Shown one piece after another: positions 23,777 to 31,582 of a stretch of DNA of 64,000 nt. A program made the translations under genes and the position numbers. The notes under the pieces were generated by a model that was not told the origin of the DNA, did no database searches, and saw only the letters and a program-made list of their open reading frames with translations. Numbering within the stretch: the first letter of the stretch is position 1; each line of letters begins with the position of its first letter. The DNA comes from Streptomyces sp. NBC_00306 (GTDB lineage: Bacteria > Actinomycetota > Actinomycetes > Streptomycetales > Streptomycetaceae), in assembly GCF_036169555.1 (NCBI RefSeq), contig NZ_CP108032.1, positions 7,440,001 to 7,504,000 of the forward strand, read 5' to 3'.

Positions 23777-24694
23777 CTACTCGGCGGGACCCGCACCCGG
23801 GGGCGGACCCGGCGGGAACGGGACCTCCGCCAGCACGGGCAGCAGCCACTGCTCCTCGTAGTCGAGATGCGCCGTCAGTTCGACCGTCATCCGGTCCAGT
23901 TCGGCAAGGAACTGCCGCGGATCGGCGGCGCCGATGTCGGCCAGCAGCGCCGCCAGTTCGTCCTTGATCCGGGCCACGGCCCCGTGCTCCTGGCGGAGTC
24001 GGTCGAGCACGGGCACCAGGTCCGGGTGGTAGTGCGCGATGGCGGGGAAGATGTGCGCGTCCTCGCTGGTGTGATGGAACGTCAGGGTCTCGCAGAACGC
24101 CAGACAGTGCTGCCGGATCTGGAATCCGAGCCCGGGTGCCGCAGTCGCACCGGGCCCCCGCGCCGCGCGCGCGGCGAGGTGCGCGTCGGCCTCGGCCCGT
24201 ACGTGGCGCAGCTGGGAGCGCAGCCAGGTGTGGACCTCCAGGAGTTTGTCGGCCAGGGTGTTGATCGGCCGCGGCTGCTCCTCCGGCTCGGTGCGTTCGA
24301 GTACCACGACCGGCAGCGTCCGGGTCGTGAGGGCCTGGTAGTCGGCATAGCCGGGTGACACCGCGACGACACTCTCGAACAACCGGTCACGGCGGGCCCC
24401 TTCGGCGGGTACCGCGACGGCTTCGAAGGACTCGGTGCCGATCTCCACCTGGACGAGGGGGTGGGCGAGCAGGTTGCGGTACCAGTCGGGGTGCCGGGAG
24501 GCTCCGAGGTTGGACGCGACGATCAACAGCAGATCGCCGTTGCGCACATAGCCGAGGGGTGTGGTGTGCTCCTTGCCGGACTGCGCGCCGGTCGTCGTCA
24601 GCAGAAGGAGATCACCGCCCTCGAAGGGGCCGCCGACCTTTCCCCGGCCGGCTCGGAACTCCTCGATGACGTGCTGGTGGGAGGACGTGGACAT
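23777..24694 (-). CDS. F420-type nitroreductase (DDN-like) fused to a hemerythrin domain
   Basis: A 305-residue two-domain protein. Residues 1-135 follow the deazaflavin-dependent nitroreductase (DDN) pattern: 'LLLLTTTGAQSGKEHTTPLGYV', 'LLIVASNLGASRHPDWYRNLLAHPLVQVEIG', then 'VAVPAEGARRDRLFE'. Residues about 145-295 are a four-helix hemerythrin HHE domain, with 'RQHCLAFCETLTFHHTSEDAHIFPAI', 'LRQEHGAVARI' and 'HLDYEEQWLLPVL' supplying the His/Glu di-iron ligands. DDN proteins use F420 to reduce quinones or nitro compounds, and HHE domains bind iron, oxygen or NO. The fusion suggests a redox or oxygen/NO-linked detoxification role (inference). The ATG at 24694 is chosen because DDN homology starts there. 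Confidence 0.87.
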   Translation of the reverse strand: MSTSSHQHVIEEFRAGRGKVGGPFEGGDLLLLTTTGAQSGKEHTTPLGYVRNGDLLLIVASNLGASRHPDWYRNLLAHPLVQVEIGTESFEAVAVPAEGARRDRLFESVVAVSPGYADYQALTTRTLPVVVLERTEPEEQPRPINTLADKLLEVHTWLRSQLRHVRAEADAHLAARAARGPGATAAPGLGFQIRQHCLAFCETLTFHHTSEDAHIFPAIAHYHPDLVPVLDRLRQEHGAVARIKDELAALLADIGAADPRQFLAELDRMTVELTAHLDYEEQWLLPVLAEVPFPPGPPPGAGPAE

Positions 24695-25285
24695 ACGGTC
24701 TCGATACTCCTGAACGGTGAGTGACGGCGCTCGATGACGCCGAGGGATCGCCCAGGGGATCGCCGGCGGACGGCGAGGGAGGGCGAGGGGGCGGTTGTGA
24801 CCTGGGACGGCCGGGTGCCGCCGGACATCGCGGGTGCTGCCGGGCACGGGACCGGGTCACGCGGCCCGGCAGCCGTGCACCACGCACCCCGGGACTCGGG
24901 GCGATGGCGGCAGGACCGGCCGAGGCTGCGCACGGACCGCGGCACGGCTGCGTACGGATGACCTACGGATGCGGCAGAACGAGATGAACAGGGCGCATGA
25001 GGAGAGCGTGGCGCGCAACCGCCGATGGGTGCGCGGGGACGCTCAGGTCAGACGCAGGTCGCGGAGTGTGAACTCATGGCGGGACCCTTCGATGCACGGT
25101 GATCGCCCGATCGCCGGCCGGCCCACTGCTCTGTGGCCGACGCCGCGCGTCACGCCGGTCATTACAACCAGCCCCGCGCGAGTCTGTCAACGCCGGCCTG
25201 AGCGCGCTGTCGGGCCTCAACTCGCTCTCGCGCTAAGCCTTGACAGCTCCTTGACAGCTCGGGGAGCGTTCTCCAGCGTCTGCGG

Positions 25286-25297
25286 GAGAGCGCTCTC
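25286..25297. promoter_or_regulatory. LacI operator upstream of the LacI gene
   Basis: GAGAGCGCTCTC is a perfect 12-base palindrome with the central AGCGCT favoured by many actinobacterial LacI proteins. A weaker copy, GGGGAGCGTTCTCC, lies at 25261-25274. The same core recurs at 28868 and 29100 in front of the secreted beta-helix gene. Confidence 0.7.
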
Positions 25298-25400
25298 TGC
25301 ACCGCCGGTCAAGGAAGTTCCTTCGCGCGCAGTCGGGAGAGCGTGTTGTTCGGACAACTCACTGCCGCTGTTGAACCGGATAGGGCTGCACCGCAGCGAT

Positions 25401-25415
25401 GTGCACGCGGTGCAC
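25401..25415. repeat. GTGCAC-GCG-GTGCAC inverted element
   Basis: Two copies of the self-complementary GTGCAC separated by GCG lie in the leader of the LacI gene. It could be another regulator's site. No evidence beyond symmetry. Confidence 0.35.
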
Positions 25416-25515
25416 GGCATGCGAAGGACTTCGGTCCTCGCTGCGTTAGGTGTCAGGCGCAACCATCGGGGAAACAGGCCGCCGCACCGCCGGTACCTGC
25501 CGGTATAAAGAGGTC

Positions 25516-26568
25516 ATGACTGCCGACGTGCCCCAGTCCACACGTCCCGTGACCCTCGAGGACGTGGCCCGGGTGGCCGGTGTCTCCCGGGCCACCGTTT
25601 CCCGTGTGATCAACGGTGCGACGACGGTGGATCCTGCGCTCCGGCAGATCGTCGAGGAGGCCATCGCCGCCACCCACTACGTACCCAACCGCGCCGCCCG
25701 GTCGCTGGTGACCCGGCGTACCGACTCCATAGCCCTCGTGGTCTCCGAGCAGGAACAGCGGTCCGTCGCCACCCCGTTCATCGGCCGGATGTTCACGGAC
25801 CCCTACTTCGGGCGGGTGGTCGGCGGACTGCTGGACGTGCTGCGCCCGGCCGGGGTGCAGATGATGCTCATGCTGGTGGACGACGAGGTCTCCCGCGGCC
25901 AGTTGCTGTCCTATCTGCGGCAGGGGCATGTCGACGGCGTGGTGCTCGTCTCCGCCCACGGCGCGGACCCGTTGCCGCAGATGATCACCGAGACACGGCT
26001 GCCCGCCGTTCACGCGGGGCGGCGTGCGCATCTCACCGGCGTCACCTATGTCGAGGTGGACCAGCGCGCGGGCGTCCAGCTGGCCGCCGACCACTTGGTG
26101 GGGCTCGGCCGCCGGCGGATCGGCACCGTGACGGGCCCGCAGGACATGCCGGCCGCACAGGAGCGTCTCGACGGGTTTCTCGGCGCGATGGCGCTGCACG
26201 GCATCGACGATGTCGCCTGTGTCGAGGGCGACTTCACCCATGCGGGAGGAGCCGCCGCGATGAAACAGCTCCTGGCCGGTCGGCCCGACCTCGACGGTGT
26301 CTTCGTCGCCTCCGACCTGATGGCGCTCGGCGCGCTGCCGGTGCTCGCGCGGGAAGGCCGCAGGGTGCCGCAGGACGTTGCTGTCGTCGGTTTCGACGAC
26401 AGCAACGCCGCCCTGGCCTGTGACCCTCCGCTGACGACCGTGCGTCAGCCGGTGGAGGAGATGTCGTCCGAGATGGCCAGGCTGCTGCTGCGGCAGATCA
26501 ACGAGCCGGGACTGCGCCCGCCGTCGGTGATCTTCCATCCGGCCCTGGTGGTACGCGAGTCGGCCTGA
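25516..26568 (+). CDS. LacI-family transcriptional regulator
   Basis: A 350-residue regulator. The N-terminal helix-turn-helix and hinge are complete: VTLEDVARVAGVSRATVSRV (about residues 12-31), 'TVDPALRQIVEEAI', and 'NRAARSLVTRRT'. A periplasmic-binding-protein-like sugar domain follows, with 'VFVASDLMALGALPVLAREG' and 'VAVVGFDDS' near the C-terminus. The start ATG at 25516 has AGAGG upstream and follows a TATAAA sequence. Palindromes with AGAGCGCTCT upstream of this gene and of the secreted beta-helix protein at 29.2 kb indicate autoregulation and a shared regulon. The inducer sugar is unknown. Confidence 0.92.
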   Translation: MTADVPQSTRPVTLEDVARVAGVSRATVSRVINGATTVDPALRQIVEEAIAATHYVPNRAARSLVTRRTDSIALVVSEQEQRSVATPFIGRMFTDPYFGRVVGGLLDVLRPAGVQMMLMLVDDEVSRGQLLSYLRQGHVDGVVLVSAHGADPLPQMITETRLPAVHAGRRAHLTGVTYVEVDQRAGVQLAADHLVGLGRRRIGTVTGPQDMPAAQERLDGFLGAMALHGIDDVACVEGDFTHAGGAAAMKQLLAGRPDLDGVFVASDLMALGALPVLAREGRRVPQDVAVVGFDDSNAALACDPPLTTVRQPVEEMSSEMARLLLRQINEPGLRPPSVIFHPALVVRESA

Positions 26569-26631
26569 GCGTCTGTTGGGAAGCTCAAGGTGGAAGCCGC
26601 TTGCACGTGCGGTGTCGGCTTAAGGCCTGGC

Positions 26632-26775
26632 AGGTGCTGCGCGGCACCCTGTTCGGGCTGCACACCGGCTTCCCAGGGGAGTACCTGCCGCAGGAGTTGG
26701 GCTTCCGCCCGGGATGACGTGCTGGCGGCGGCTGCGGGACTGGAACGAGGCAGGCGTCTGGCAGCAGTTGCCGGT
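26632..26775 (+). pseudogene. IS5-family transposase fragment (frameshifted)
   Basis: A short relic of an IS5-type transposase N-terminal region. In one frame it reads TLFGLHTGFPGEYLPQELGF. About 14 bases on, in another frame, comes MTCWRRLRDWNEAGVWQ. In intact streptomycete IS5-type transposases these two motifs are adjacent in one frame (LPQELGF-x-x-G-MTCWRRLRDW). Here one base is missing at about 26712. Neither the rest of the gene nor the inverted repeats are visible, so it is a dead remnant. Confidence 0.75.
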
Positions 26776-26802
26776 TCCCCAGGGTTCGAGTTCGCCGAAA
26801 GG

Positions 26803-27069
26803 TCAGGAACTGGCGACGGGGCTGCGTCGTTGCAGGATACACCGGTGTACGGGCGGTGTCATGCCGGCACCCACGATGAACCCGATCGTGACGCTCAGGC
26901 TCGCGAACGCGATCATCCCGATAACTGCGCACATAACCATGACGGTTACCACCAGGCCGGCGATTCTGATACGCGAGGGCATCTGGTTCAACCAGCTCAC
27001 AGCCGAGAAAGTCGTGAGATACAGGGAGGAGCCGAAAGCGGCTGACGCGAGAGCGGTGAGAGCATTCAT
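26803..27069 (-). CDS. Small two-TM hypothetical protein
   Basis: An 88-residue ORF with two hydrophobic segments, about residues 3-28 (ALTALASAAFGSSLYLTTFSAV) and 37-72 (RIAGLVVTVMVMCAVIGMIAFA). It ends in a short basic tail (HRCILQRRSPVASS). AAGG lies about eight bases before the ATG. Third-position G/C bias is weaker than in neighbours. It sits between two decayed transposase fragments, so it may have been carried in, or be a chance ORF. The last residues overlap the edge of the IS5 relic. Confidence 0.45.
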   Translation of the reverse strand: MNALTALASAAFGSSLYLTTFSAVSWLNQMPSRIRIAGLVVTVMVMCAVIGMIAFASLSVTIGFIVGAGMTPPVHRCILQRRSPVASS

Positions 27070-27294
27070 TCCGCAACCTTTCAAAACCGGAAGCCGAGAT
27101 GTTTCTATCCTGCCGCCGCGGTCAGCCGTGCTCCCCTGTCGGGATCAATCGGCCGGTGGTCCGTCTATTGCTGTACTTACACGTCCGTCGACGCTACTGC
27201 CGCTGTAGAGCGTCGTGTTCGGTGGAGCAGAATGAACATTATCGATCTTGGTGGGATGATCAACTCATTTGAGCAATTGCTGAGGTTCCCTTGC
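27070..27294. other. AT-richer intergenic stretch between IS relics
   Basis: About 225 bases of lower GC content with no coding signal. It holds the promoter of the small membrane protein on the minus strand and, at the right, the flank of the first ISL3-type fragment. No intact inverted repeat was found. Confidence 0.4.
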
Positions 27295-27432
27295 TCAACC
27301 GTCCGCCGGGTCGCGCGCCTCTGACATCGATCGGTGAGCCAACGGGACTCGCTTGCGGAGCAGCGCGACGCCGGCCCGGCCGAACGTCCGGCGTTTGAGC
27401 ATCTTGATCCGGTGACGTGGCCTTCGAGTGAG
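27295..27432 (-). pseudogene. ISL3-type transposase C-terminal fragment, minus strand
   Basis: Read on the minus strand, this is the end of an ISL3-like transposase: EGHVT, then after a one-base deletion IKMLKRRTFGRAGVALLRK, RVPLAHR and a stop after DPADG. The G-H-V-x-x-I-K-x-L-K-R-x-x-F-G-R-A segment is the typical C-terminus of that family. Only about 45 codons remain. Confidence 0.7.
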
Positions 27433-27489
27433 GGATCCATCTCGCCACCACACGGGGTGCCGGCGGTTGCGCGGTGACCGGCCGTGGCG

Positions 27490-27560
27490 AGGTGCGAAAC
27501 GCCAGATGTTCGGAGGAGTGAAACTTCCTCTCCTCCGGAAGGCGGGTCCTGCTCACCGCA
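27490..27560 (+). pseudogene. Second ISL3-type transposase C-terminal fragment, plus strand
   Basis: Read on the plus strand, AKRQMFGGVKLPLLRK is followed, after a one-base insertion, by RVLLT. This matches the same C-terminal region as the fragment at 27295-27432 but points the other way. The two fragments are back to back with about 57 bases between them, the mark of two independent insertions or an inverted duplication followed by decay. Confidence 0.6.
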
Positions 27561-27612
27561 TCTCGAGTCAGCCACCGCCACCAGGCGTGACCGGCCTTGA
27601 TAGAACGGCCTC

Positions 27613-28014
27613 ATGAGTTCGAACGACGACCAGATCGCGCAGGCCGAGAGCCGCTTCGGAGTCCGATTTCCCGAGGACTACCGACACTTCCTGGCTACGG
27701 AGGGGAGCATGGCCCAGTTCGTTCCTCCTGCGGACGACTTCCTGATGATCAATGCCATTGCAGAGCTCATCGAAGTCAATGAAGCCGGCGACTTCCAGGA
27801 ACGCTTCCCCCGGTGCGTCGTCATCGGCGGGGACGGAAGCCGCGAAATGCTCACCTACGACTTCCGGCAGGAACCCCCGTCTCTGGTCCTGCTCGACGTC
27901 TCCGCTCACGACTGGTCGTCGGCCATCCACCAGGCAACTTCGTTCTCAGCCCTGCTCGCGCAGTTCCCCGAAACCGGGTGGAAATGGGACGACTCCGAGC
28001 CCTCGCCCTCCTGA
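27613..28014 (+). CDS. SMI1/KNR4 (SUKH) family protein, orphan immunity type
   Basis: A 133-residue SUKH-fold protein. The conserved start E-x-R-F-G-V-R-F-P-E-D-Y-R-H-F-L-x-x-x-G is visible at residues 11-31. It is followed by the 'CVVIGGDGSREMLTYDFRQEP' core and 'SLVLLDVSAHDW'. In bacteria SUKH proteins mostly act as immunity proteins that bind and block polymorphic nuclease or deaminase toxins. No toxin, WXG100 or secretion gene is adjacent. It lies at the edge of a decayed insertion-sequence patch, so the toxin may have been lost, or the gene may give protection against neighbours' toxins. There is no strong ribosome binding site. A GATAGA-like box is close to the ATG. Confidence 0.8.
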   Translation: MSSNDDQIAQAESRFGVRFPEDYRHFLATEGSMAQFVPPADDFLMINAIAELIEVNEAGDFQERFPRCVVIGGDGSREMLTYDFRQEPPSLVLLDVSAHDWSSAIHQATSFSALLAQFPETGWKWDDSEPSPS

Positions 28015-28136
28015 AAGGCATCCTCACGGCATTTGCGCCTATCCGCGTGTCGCCGGCAGTTGTTGATCAACACGGCTCGCGATGTTCGCGAGAAATGACG
28101 GTGGTGCCGTGACCGGGCACGGCCCGATGCCCGTGC

Positions 28137-28664
28137 TCAGCCGAAGTCGGCGGCCGATGGGGCCTCGCGGGTCATGGGCAGGGTTGGCAGCCTTCCTCGC
28201 CAGAGGTAGCGCTCGCCTGTGACCTCAAAGCCGTGGCGTCGGTAGAACCGGATCGCGCGTTCGTTGTGGTCGGTGACCCCCAGGCGGATGCGTGAAGGCC
28301 CTGCCCAGGTGAGGAACTCCGTCATCATGTGGCCACCGAGTCCCTGACCCTGGGCATGGTCCAGCAAGTGCATCGGTCCGAGGGTGACCGATTGGTCCCG
28401 GTGGCCGCAGAGATAGCCGGCGATCTCCGTCTCGGACCGGACGACACGGCAGAAGTGCGGGGCGGGGTGCTGGTTCGCCACCTCGATGAACTCTCGCCAC
28501 TGCGTGATGCCTTCCGCAGTGGCGGATGAACCGCGGTGCTCACGGATCCAGGACTCATCGATCCCTGCGTTTGCGTTGAGGTAGTTCTGCAGCCAGTTCC
28601 GCAGGTGCAAGGGCCCCAACGTCGCGGCGTCGTCAGGTTGAGCGGCGGTGATCGCATAAGTCAT
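28137..28664 (-). CDS. GNAT family N-acetyltransferase
   Basis: A 175-residue acetyltransferase with the standard GNAT layout: N-terminal 'ITAAQPDDAATLGPLHLRNW', the central 'IAGYLCGH' strand, the acetyl-CoA loop Q-G-Q-G-L-G-G-H (motif A), and the C-terminal 'RLGVTDHNERAIRFYRRHGF' motif B. The substrate is unknown; the fold is used for small molecules, antibiotics or protein N-termini. It converges with the SUKH gene. The chosen ATG has only a weak ribosome site. Confidence 0.85.
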   Translation of the reverse strand: MTYAITAAQPDDAATLGPLHLRNWLQNYLNANAGIDESWIREHRGSSATAEGITQWREFIEVANQHPAPHFCRVVRSETEIAGYLCGHRDQSVTLGPMHLLDHAQGQGLGGHMMTEFLTWAGPSRIRLGVTDHNERAIRFYRRHGFEVTGERYLWRGRLPTLPMTREAPSAADFG

Positions 28665-28867
28665 GCCAGACCATTCTGGTGCACCGGACACGTCGCCGGG
28701 CGACTGCCCCGTGGAGGTTCAGCCGGCTCTGATGGGCTCTTCGGCTCGGGCTCGCCGCCCTTCGGCGCTGGAGGGCGGTGGCGGGCCGGCCCTGCGGGGT
28801 GTTCCTCGGTGCCTTCCCGGGACGTCCATGCGAACTCCTCCAGCGGGTGAGGGTATTGCGGCACAGA

Positions 28868-28879
28868 GAGAGCGCTCCC
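28868..28879. promoter_or_regulatory. Secondary LacI-type operator
   Basis: GAGAGCGCTCCC matches the palindrome upstream of the LacI gene with one changed pair. It lies 232 bases before the perfect copy at 29100, a distance that would allow DNA looping. Confidence 0.5.
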
Positions 28880-29099
28880 CGCAACCGGGAGCATGGGCGT
28901 CACCTTTGAACCGTCAAGTATTGCGGACAGGTCAATTCAACTCGCGTGCTCGGTTACGGCGTTGAGGGCCACAGGAGTTGATCCGGCCCCGCCGTACGCC
29001 TTCAGATCCTGAACACAGCAGGCATGCAAGGGCAGTTGACGAACGATCGTGTGCACAAGTCTTGACGCGGCTGTCTGACAGGTTGAGCATCGACAACGG

Positions 29100-29117
29100 T
29101 GAGAGAGCGCTCTCTCA
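29100..29117 (+). promoter_or_regulatory. Perfect 18-bp LacI operator before the secreted beta-helix gene
   Basis: TGAGAGAGCGCTCTCTCA is fully self-complementary over 18 bases. It begins 60 bases upstream of the ATG at 29160 and downstream of a TTGACG -35-like box, a place where a bound repressor would block transcription. It shares its 12-base core with the site upstream of the LacI gene at 25.5 kb. Confidence 0.78.
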
Positions 29118-29159
29118 TGCGCGCGTTCGCCCCCACCCCTGACATCACAGGAGCCGCTG

Positions 29160-31343
29160 ATGCCCGCCACCCTCGCCAGACCCCTGCGCCCACCCGCCGG
29201 CCCCGCGCAGCACCGCACATTGACGGCACTCGTCATCACCGCCCTCGTCGCAACCCTGCTCGGTATCCTGCCCGCCTCGCCGGCGCACGCGGCGCCCGTC
29301 CTGCTCTCCCAGGGCAGGACGGTGACCGCCTCCAGCCAGGAGAACGGCGGGACACCCGCGTCCGCCGCGGTGGACGGCGACAACGGCACCCGGTGGGCGA
29401 GCGCGTTCAGCGACCCGCAGTGGATCCAAGTCGACCTCGGCACCAGTGCCACGGTGAACCAGGTCGTCCTCGCCTGGGAGACGGCCTACGCCAAGGCGTA
29501 CCGCGTCGAGTTCTCCACCAACGGCACCAGTTGGACCACCGTGCACTCCACCACCACCGCGACCGGCGGCACCGAGACGCTCAACGTCTCCGGCACCGCG
29601 CGCTACGTCCGGGTGTACGGCACTGCCCGTGCGACCCAGTACGGCTACTCGCTCTGGGAGTTCAAGGTCTACGGCACGACGGACGGCGTCCCGCAGATAC
29701 CGGGCGGCGGTGACCTCGGCCCCAACGTCGTCGTCTTCGACCCGTCCACCCCGAACATCCAGGGCAGGCTCGACCAGATCTTCCGGCAGCAGGAGTCCGC
29801 GCAGTTCGGCAGCGGCCGCTACCAGCTGCTCTTCAAGCCCGGCACGTACAACAACATCAACGCGCAGATCGGCTTCTACACCTCCATCTCCGGCCTCGGG
29901 CTGAACCCGGACGACACCACCTTCAACGGGGACGTGACCGTCGACGCCGGCTGGTTCAACGGCAACGCCACGCAGAACTTCTGGCGCTCCGCCGAGAACC
30001 TCGCGCTCAATCCGGTCAACGGCACCAACCGCTGGGCGGTCTCCCAGGCCGCGCCCTTCCGCCGTATGCACGTCAAGGGCGGGCTCAACCTCGCGCCGAC
30101 CGGTTACGGCTGGGCCAGCGGCGGCTACATCGCCGACAGCAAGATCGACGGCACGGTCGGCCCGTACTCGCAGCAGCAGTGGTACACCCGTGACAGTTCG
30201 GTCGGCGGTTGGACCAACGGCGTCTGGAACATGACCTTCTCCGGTGTACAGGGGGCACCGGCGCAGAGCTTCCCCAACCCGCCGTACACCACGCTGGAGA
30301 CCACGCCGGTCTCCCGCGAGAAGCCCTTCCTGTACCTCGACGGCAACGAGTACAAGGTGTTCGCGCCCGCCAAGCGGGTGGGGGCGCGCGGCACCTCGTG
30401 GGGCAACGGCACGCCGCAGGGCGAGTCAGTCCCGCTCAGCAGGTTCTACGTGGTCAAGCCCGGTGCCACCGCCGCCACCATCAACGCGGCCCTCGACCAG
30501 GGGTTGCACCTACTGTTCACCCCCGGCGTGTACCACGTCGACAGCACGATCAACGTGAACCGTGCCAACACGATCGTGCTCGGTCTCGGGCTCGCCACGA
30601 TCATTCCGGACAACGGTGTGACCGCCATGAAGGTGGCCGACGTGGACGGTGTGAAGCTGGCCGGCTTCCTCATCGACGCGGGACCGGTCAACTCCCCGAC
30701 CCTGCTGGAGGTCGGTCCGGCCGGATCGTCGGCGGACCACGCGGCGAACCCGACGACCGTCCAGGACGTGTTCATCCGCGTCGGCGGCGCGGGCCCCGGC
30801 AAGGCCACCACCAGCATGGTCGTCAACAGCGACGACGCGATCATCGACCACACCTGGGTGTGGCGCGCCGACCACGGCGACGGCGTGGGCTGGGAGACCA
30901 ACCGCGCCGACTACGGGGTCCGGGTCAACGGTGACGACGTGCTGGCCACCGGACTGTTCGTCGAGCACTTCAACAAGTACGACGTGGAGTGGTACGGCGA
31001 ACGCGGCAGAACGATCTTCTTCCAGAACGAGAAGGCGTACGACGCACCCAACCAGGCCGCCATCCAGAACGGCGGCACCAAGGGGTACGCGGCCTACAAG
31101 GTCGCCGACTCGGTGAACACGCACGAGGGCTGGGGGATGGGCAGCTACTGCTACTACAACGTCGACCCGACGATCCGGCAGGACCACGGCTTCCAGGCCC
31201 CGGTGAAACCGGGCGTCCGATTCCATGGCCTCCTCGTCGTCTCGCTCAGCGGCAACGGGCAGTACGAGCACGTCATCAACAACACCGGCTCACCCACCTC
31301 GGGAACGTCGACCGTGCCCTCGGTCGTCGCCAACTTCCCGTAG
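29160..31343 (+). CDS. Secreted F5/8-type C (CBM32-like) plus right-handed beta-helix protein
   Basis: A 727-residue exported protein. The signal peptide spans about residues 20-45 (LTALVITALVATLLGILPAS, cleavage after AHA). Residues about 48-175 form an F5/8-type C discoidin/CBM32 sugar-binding module: LSQGRTVTASSQENG, then 'AVDGDNGTRWASAFSDPQWIQVDLG' and 'RYVRVYGTAR'. The rest (about 190-720) is a two-part right-handed beta-helix resembling GH55-type glucanase frames, with 'LFKPGTYN' and 'LFTPGVYHVD' turns at the start of each half. No catalytic pair can be named with confidence. The ATG has AGGAG six bases upstream. A perfect LacI operator precedes it, so it likely serves polysaccharide use and is controlled by the LacI at 25.5 kb. 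Confidence 0.83.
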   Translation: MPATLARPLRPPAGPAQHRTLTALVITALVATLLGILPASPAHAAPVLLSQGRTVTASSQENGGTPASAAVDGDNGTRWASAFSDPQWIQVDLGTSATVNQVVLAWETAYAKAYRVEFSTNGTSWTTVHSTTTATGGTETLNVSGTARYVRVYGTARATQYGYSLWEFKVYGTTDGVPQIPGGGDLGPNVVVFDPSTPNIQGRLDQIFRQQESAQFGSGRYQLLFKPGTYNNINAQIGFYTSISGLGLNPDDTTFNGDVTVDAGWFNGNATQNFWRSAENLALNPVNGTNRWAVSQAAPFRRMHVKGGLNLAPTGYGWASGGYIADSKIDGTVGPYSQQQWYTRDSSVGGWTNGVWNMTFSGVQGAPAQSFPNPPYTTLETTPVSREKPFLYLDGNEYKVFAPAKRVGARGTSWGNGTPQGESVPLSRFYVVKPGATAATINAALDQGLHLLFTPGVYHVDSTINVNRANTIVLGLGLATIIPDNGVTAMKVADVDGVKLAGFLIDAGPVNSPTLLEVGPAGSSADHAANPTTVQDVFIRVGGAGPGKATTSMVVNSDDAIIDHTWVWRADHGDGVGWETNRADYGVRVNGDDVLATGLFVEHFNKYDVEWYGERGRTIFFQNEKAYDAPNQAAIQNGGTKGYAAYKVADSVNTHEGWGMGSYCYYNVDPTIRQDHGFQAPVKPGVRFHGLLVVSLSGNGQYEHVINNTGSPTSGTSTVPSVVANFP

Positions 31344-31350
31344 ACCGGGT

Positions 31351-31380
31351 CCGGCGGGGCGGGCATGCCCGCCCCGCCGG
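31351..31380 (+). terminator. Perfect 30-base palindrome terminator
   Basis: Positions 31351-31380 are self-complementary over all 30 bases (arms CCGGCGGGGCGGG, centre CATG). It starts 7 bases past the stop of the secreted beta-helix gene. Confidence 0.85.
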
Positions 31381-31582
31381 CCGCAGGCGCGTGCCTCTGG
31401 GGACACGCCGAGGGCTCACCTCACCGGCCGGCGCCGCACTCCGCGGTGCCGGCCGGATGCCGTGCCGCCGACTACCGGGTGAACGTGCACGGCTCATCCA
31501 GCCGCCTGCGGCGCGCCGCGTCCGCTCCGCACACCTCTCTGATCGTTGATCGTGCGAGGCGTACGACCGGAGAGGACACGAC

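Larger units (their letters stand above)
24695..25515. other. Long intergenic region with LacI operator sites
   Basis: About 820 bases with no supported gene. The reading frame open across part of it shows no family-like sequence. Two TTGACA boxes (25240-25245 and 25251-25256) are followed by a GGGGAGCGTTCTCC element (25261-25274) and the palindrome at 25286-25297. Further on are GTGCAC inverted copies at 25401-25415 and a small UUCG-loop hairpin at 25425-25438. The last part, GGTATAAAGAGGTC, leads directly into the LacI start. The 24,700-25,200 part shows nothing clear. Confidence 0.55.
28665..29159. other. Intergenic region with two LacI-type operators
   Basis: About 495 bases without a credible gene. 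It carries the imperfect operator at 28868-28879 and the perfect one at 29100-29117 in front of the secreted beta-helix gene. A TTGACG box at about 29062 is a possible -35 element. The left 150 bases are the promoter side of the GNAT gene and are GC-rich without clear structure. Confidence 0.5.

Noticed and set aside
24834..25508. A 224-codon plus-strand frame in the gap before the LacI gene
   Set aside because: It has no ribosome site and no domain-like sequence, and it contains the LacI operators, so it is treated as intergenic.
26781..26800. A GGTTCGAG sequence resembling a tRNA T-loop
   Set aside because: No acceptor, D or anticodon arms can be folded around it. No tRNA gene is supported in the window.
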